A stretch of 64,000 nt of DNA from JBBQLG01 sp964251665. Its GTDB lineage: Bacteria; Bacteroidota; Bacteroidia; Cytophagales; Spirosomataceae. Shown piece after piece: positions 61,883-64,000 of the stretch. Position 1 is the first letter of the stretch. Each line of letters opens with the position of its first letter. A program made the position numbers and the translations under genes. Location of the stretch: positions 197,996 to 261,995 of the forward strand of contig CAXUKO010000009.1 in assembly GCA_964251665.1 (NCBI GenBank). The letters run 5' to 3'. The notes beneath the pieces are model-generated. The model saw only the letters and a list, made by a program, of their open reading frames with translations. It made no database searches and was not told where the DNA came from.

Positions 61883-62911
61883 TCAATCATTTCCCTCGTC
61901 CCGTTTGAACAGGATACCCGTTGGCTGCAGGGTGGGCCAGCCGTCAGCATCCATATAAAGCGGCTTGATGTTTAACAGGGAAGCTCCGTTGGCCGAGCGC
62001 GTATAGGCATGATAGACGATATAGGTGGTATCGCCCTCGGTGAAAAAGCCGTTATGGCCCCGCCCCGGCTCCGACGCATCTCCTTTCAGCAACTGAGACG
62101 ACTGGTCGTTGACCCAGCTTTGCCCTTCGCGGTTCAGATAAGGGCCCGCTACCTGTTTGGCGCGGCCCATTACGATGTTGTAGGTGCTCTCCATACCGCT
62201 GCAACACCGCCCGCGCGAGGCAACAATGTAATAGTACTGTGGTCCTTTTATCACAAACACGCCTTCGCCCAACGAGGGGGTAATCCGGGTTATTTTGGGC
62301 GGATTAGTCAGCAGTTTACCGGTTTTGGGATTCAGTTCTACTGCCCGGAGGCCCGCTTTGTAAGAGCCGTAAAATAGCCATAGTTTGCCATTTTTGTCCC
62401 GAAACGCAGCGGGGTCAATTACGTTGACGCCCGCCCCGCCATTTTTGTAGTCGATTACCAGCCCCTGATCAACCCATTTGTAACGGGCATCGGTACTGTC
62501 CAGCGTAGTGTTCGTCGCCAGGCCAATGCTCGACTTAAAGTTCATCCAGGCCGACACGGAGTAATAGAGGTAATACGTCCCGTTGGCGTAATGAATATCG
62601 GGTGCCCAAAGACTACCGTCCTGCTCGGGAATATCCGTTTTATGCCAGATGGGCAACTGCCCCGGTTGAAAAACCCGGCCCGCGTTTCGCCAGTGAATCC
62701 GGTCGGTGGATGTTTTAACGGGAACGCCCGGTCCGGTATGGAAAACGTAGTAGGTACGTCCCTGCTTAATCATAACCGGATCATGCACCCGGATATCACC
62801 CTGTAGGGTTGGCCCGGCGGGGATGCTGATGGTGTCCTGCGCCACGGTGGCAGCCGGACAAAGCGAAGCGCTGACGAAAAGAAGCCGGAGCGTTTTGTTT
62901 AGAATGTGCAT
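61883..62911 (-). CDS. secreted glycoside hydrolase family 43 (arabinanase type)
   Basis: 342 residues. Signal peptide ending ATVAQ (residue 25). Five-bladed propeller: catalytic base Asp44 in VHDPVM, pKa-modulating Asp166 in NVIDPAAF, acid Glu216 in LGEGVFV. SGMESTYNIVMGRAKQVAGP is typical of endo-arabinanase-type members. Likely degrades plant arabinan outside the cytoplasm. Confidence 0.93.
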   Translation of the reverse strand: MHILNKTLRLLFVSASLCPAATVAQDTISIPAGPTLQGDIRVHDPVMIKQGRTYYVFHTGPGVPVKTSTDRIHWRNAGRVFQPGQLPIWHKTDIPEQDGSLWAPDIHYANGTYYLYYSVSAWMNFKSSIGLATNTTLDSTDARYKWVDQGLVIDYKNGGAGVNVIDPAAFRDKNGKLWLFYGSYKAGLRAVELNPKTGKLLTNPPKITRITPSLGEGVFVIKGPQYYYIVASRGRCCSGMESTYNIVMGRAKQVAGPYLNREGQSWVNDQSSQLLKGDASEPGRGHNGFFTEGDTTYIVYHAYTRSANGASLLNIKPLYMDADGWPTLQPTGILFKRDEGND

Positions 62912-62990
62912 AGTGTGAGGGAGAGCCTGCGAGGCATTCCGTCACAAAAGAAACCAGACCCTCATATCTACGCACACGGAAATCGCTGGA

Positions 62991-63710
62991 TCAAATCAGC
63001 CAGACGGCATCGCGCCGGATAAAATAAAGCCGGTTGTTCCAGAAGACACGTAACCAAATATCCTGACTACCCAGAATATTGACCTTATGGCCCCGTCCGA
63101 TCATGTCCACAACGGGCGCGGCCGCCGACGGTTCGCTGCGGAGATAGACCCGGTCGTGGCTTGTAATACCCGACTGATACCCCTCGGGCAGGTTGGCAAA
63201 TAGTAGTAAACCAATCAGGTACAGGAGAATAGTCCACGTGTACCGACGCGGGGCCGACTCATTCCGCTGCGTTTTCAGCAGGAGAACCCCTACTACATAC
63301 AGACCCAGACCTAAACCAAACAGCAGCAGGTAGATACCGTACTGCTTGTAAAACAGGTAAAAATAATTGAGATCGTCGGTTTCGTAGCCAACTAAGCCAT
63401 TGGCCCGGGCAATGTCGTTCAGTTTGCGCAGGACGGCTTCGTTCGGGTGCCGCTCAAAATACACTTCGAGGTAATACAACAGCCGGGGTACATCGTGCTG
63501 CTGCTCATAGGCATAGGCTAATTTCAGCAGCATGGGATCGGTAGCCGCCTGCCCGCTGGCGATGGCCGATTCGTAAAGCGCAGCCGCGTCGCTAACGGCA
63601 CCCGCCCGGAAAACAGAATCGGCATGGGCAAGGGATTCGGGAGCGGCCAGCCCGATACAGGGCAGCAGGCAACAAATAAATAGGATTATTTTAAAAAGAG
63701 GGGCTTGCAT
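62991..63710 (-). CDS. TPR-SH3 membrane protein (BatE-like arrangement)
   Basis: 239 residues from the ATG at 63710, which opens a good signal peptide (MQAPLFKIILFICCLLPCIG); the frame extends to 63785 but overlaps a promoter. TPR-like region, two membrane helices (about 120-143 and 156-172), C-terminal bacterial SH3 domain (VYLRSEPSAAAPVVDMIGRG). The order TPR-TM-TM-SH3 resembles BatE; function uncertain. Confidence 0.78.
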   Translation of the reverse strand: MQAPLFKIILFICCLLPCIGLAAPESLAHADSVFRAGAVSDAAALYESAIASGQAATDPMLLKLAYAYEQQHDVPRLLYYLEVYFERHPNEAVLRKLNDIARANGLVGYETDDLNYFYLFYKQYGIYLLLFGLGLGLYVVGVLLLKTQRNESAPRRYTWTILLYLIGLLLFANLPEGYQSGITSHDRVYLRSEPSAAAPVVDMIGRGHKVNILGSQDIWLRVFWNNRLYFIRRDAVWLI

Positions 63711-63735
63711 TGTACAGTAAAACGTCATACTTTTG
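63704..63735 (+). promoter_or_regulatory. tRNA-Lys promoter
   Basis: CTTG (63704-63707), 20-nt spacer, TACTTTTG (63728-63735); overlaps the start codon of the divergent SH3 protein gene. tRNA begins at 63794. Confidence 0.55.
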
Positions 63736-63793
63736 CACTCGCAATTCGGGAAACGGTACACAAGATACCGCTTTTTGACGAGCAAACATAACC

Positions 63794-63866
63794 GATCTGG
63801 TAGCTCAGCTGGTAGAGCAATACACTTTTAATGTATGGGTCCTGGGTTCGAATCCCAGCCGGATCA
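63794..63866 (+). tRNA. tRNA-Lys (anticodon TTT)
   Basis: 73 nt. Acceptor GATCTGG with CCGGATC, anticodon stem ATACA/TGTAT, loop CTTTTAA with TTT at 63827-63829, T-arm CTGGG/CCCAG. No encoded CCA. Confidence 0.95.
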
Positions 63867-63946
63867 CTAAAATTAACGACGAGGTACCAGCACCGACACT
63901 GACCAGTTTTTCAGTCTCCACTCGTTCTTAATCACAGCCACCATTC

Positions 63947-64000
63947 GATCTGGTAGCTCAGCTGGTAGAGCAATACACTTTTAATGTATGGGTCCTGGGT
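63947..64000 (+). tRNA. tRNA-Lys (anticodon TTT), second copy, cut by window end
   Basis: All 54 visible bases are identical to the first copy, starting GATCTGG. Spacer between copies is 80 nt. The 3' part lies outside the window. Confidence 0.93.

Noticed and set aside
1..64000. CRISPR arrays, rRNA operons, intact insertion sequences or prophage genes
   Set aside because: None seen: no regularly spaced repeats, no rRNA-like stretches, no intact transposase, integrase or phage structural genes.

Overview
The window looks like chromosomal DNA of a Bacteroidota bacterium, most likely Cytophagales and Spirosoma- or Fibrella-like. The evidence is the gene content (M61 peptidase with PDZ, HU-CCDC81/SPOR protein, BT_3928 and DUF1599 proteins beside folP, FadL/OMPP1 barrel, DUF4142 lipoprotein, DUF3127 protein). 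Bacteroidota-type promoters (TAnnTTTG at -7, sometimes TTTG or TTG about 20 nt upstream) also recur, and Shine-Dalgarno sequences are mostly absent. The genus is an inference from remembered relatives, not from a search.

Layout. 0-8 kb: glutamate synthase large subunit (cut by the window edge), a TPR lipoprotein, a small conserved protein and an M61 peptidase. 8-17.3 kb: a plus-strand run of a giant periplasmic TPR protein, an outer-membrane beta-barrel, an HU-CCDC81/SPOR membrane protein, then tonB-folC-trmB. 17.3-21.9 kb: gapA and dapD plus a small XRE regulator, separated by two AT-rich gene-free blocks of about 1 kb each, very unlike the dense rest of the window. The second block carries a dif-like site and a parS-like palindrome. 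21.9-26 kb: TPR/coiled-coil protein and gyrA.

26-34 kb: accessory material, including a secreted NHL/SMP-30-like lipoprotein, DUF4126 membrane protein, truncated haemoglobin, an ArsC/Spx-type gene broken by one amber codon, a RES/Xre toxin-antitoxin pair, a DUF4142 lipoprotein, a sedolisin (S53) peptidase and a zinc alcohol dehydrogenase. 34-41 kb: dnaK, a DUF937-type protein, a nuclease-A-inhibitor-like protein, then the classical thrS-infC-rpmI-rplT translation cluster, punctuated by unusually elaborate hairpins. 41-51 kb: TPR lipoprotein, the DinB/EVE/methyltransferase operon, an ECF-type sigma factor, a secreted beta protein, uvsE, an FKBP isomerase, an MFS transporter and a thioredoxin-like protein. 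51-57 kb: a candidate Panacea-type toxin-antitoxin pair with a membrane partner, proS, a Gly/Tyr-rich lipoprotein and a FadL-type barrel. 57-64 kb: aroK, BT_3928/DUF1599/folP/murI, DUF3127 protein, tRNA-Leu(GAG), a GH43 arabinanase-type enzyme, a TPR-SH3 membrane protein and two identical tRNA-Lys(TTT) genes, the second cut by the window end.

The most intriguing signal is the 18.3-21.8 kb zone. Most core genes to its right lie on the minus strand and a run of genes to its left lies on the plus strand, so transcription points towards it. Together with a 28-bp sequence close to the XerCD dif consensus, this suggests a replication-terminus region. A parS-like palindrome 33 bp away would suggest the opposite (origin-proximal DNA), so the two readings must be tested against each other. 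No CRISPR array, intact insertion sequence or rRNA gene was seen.
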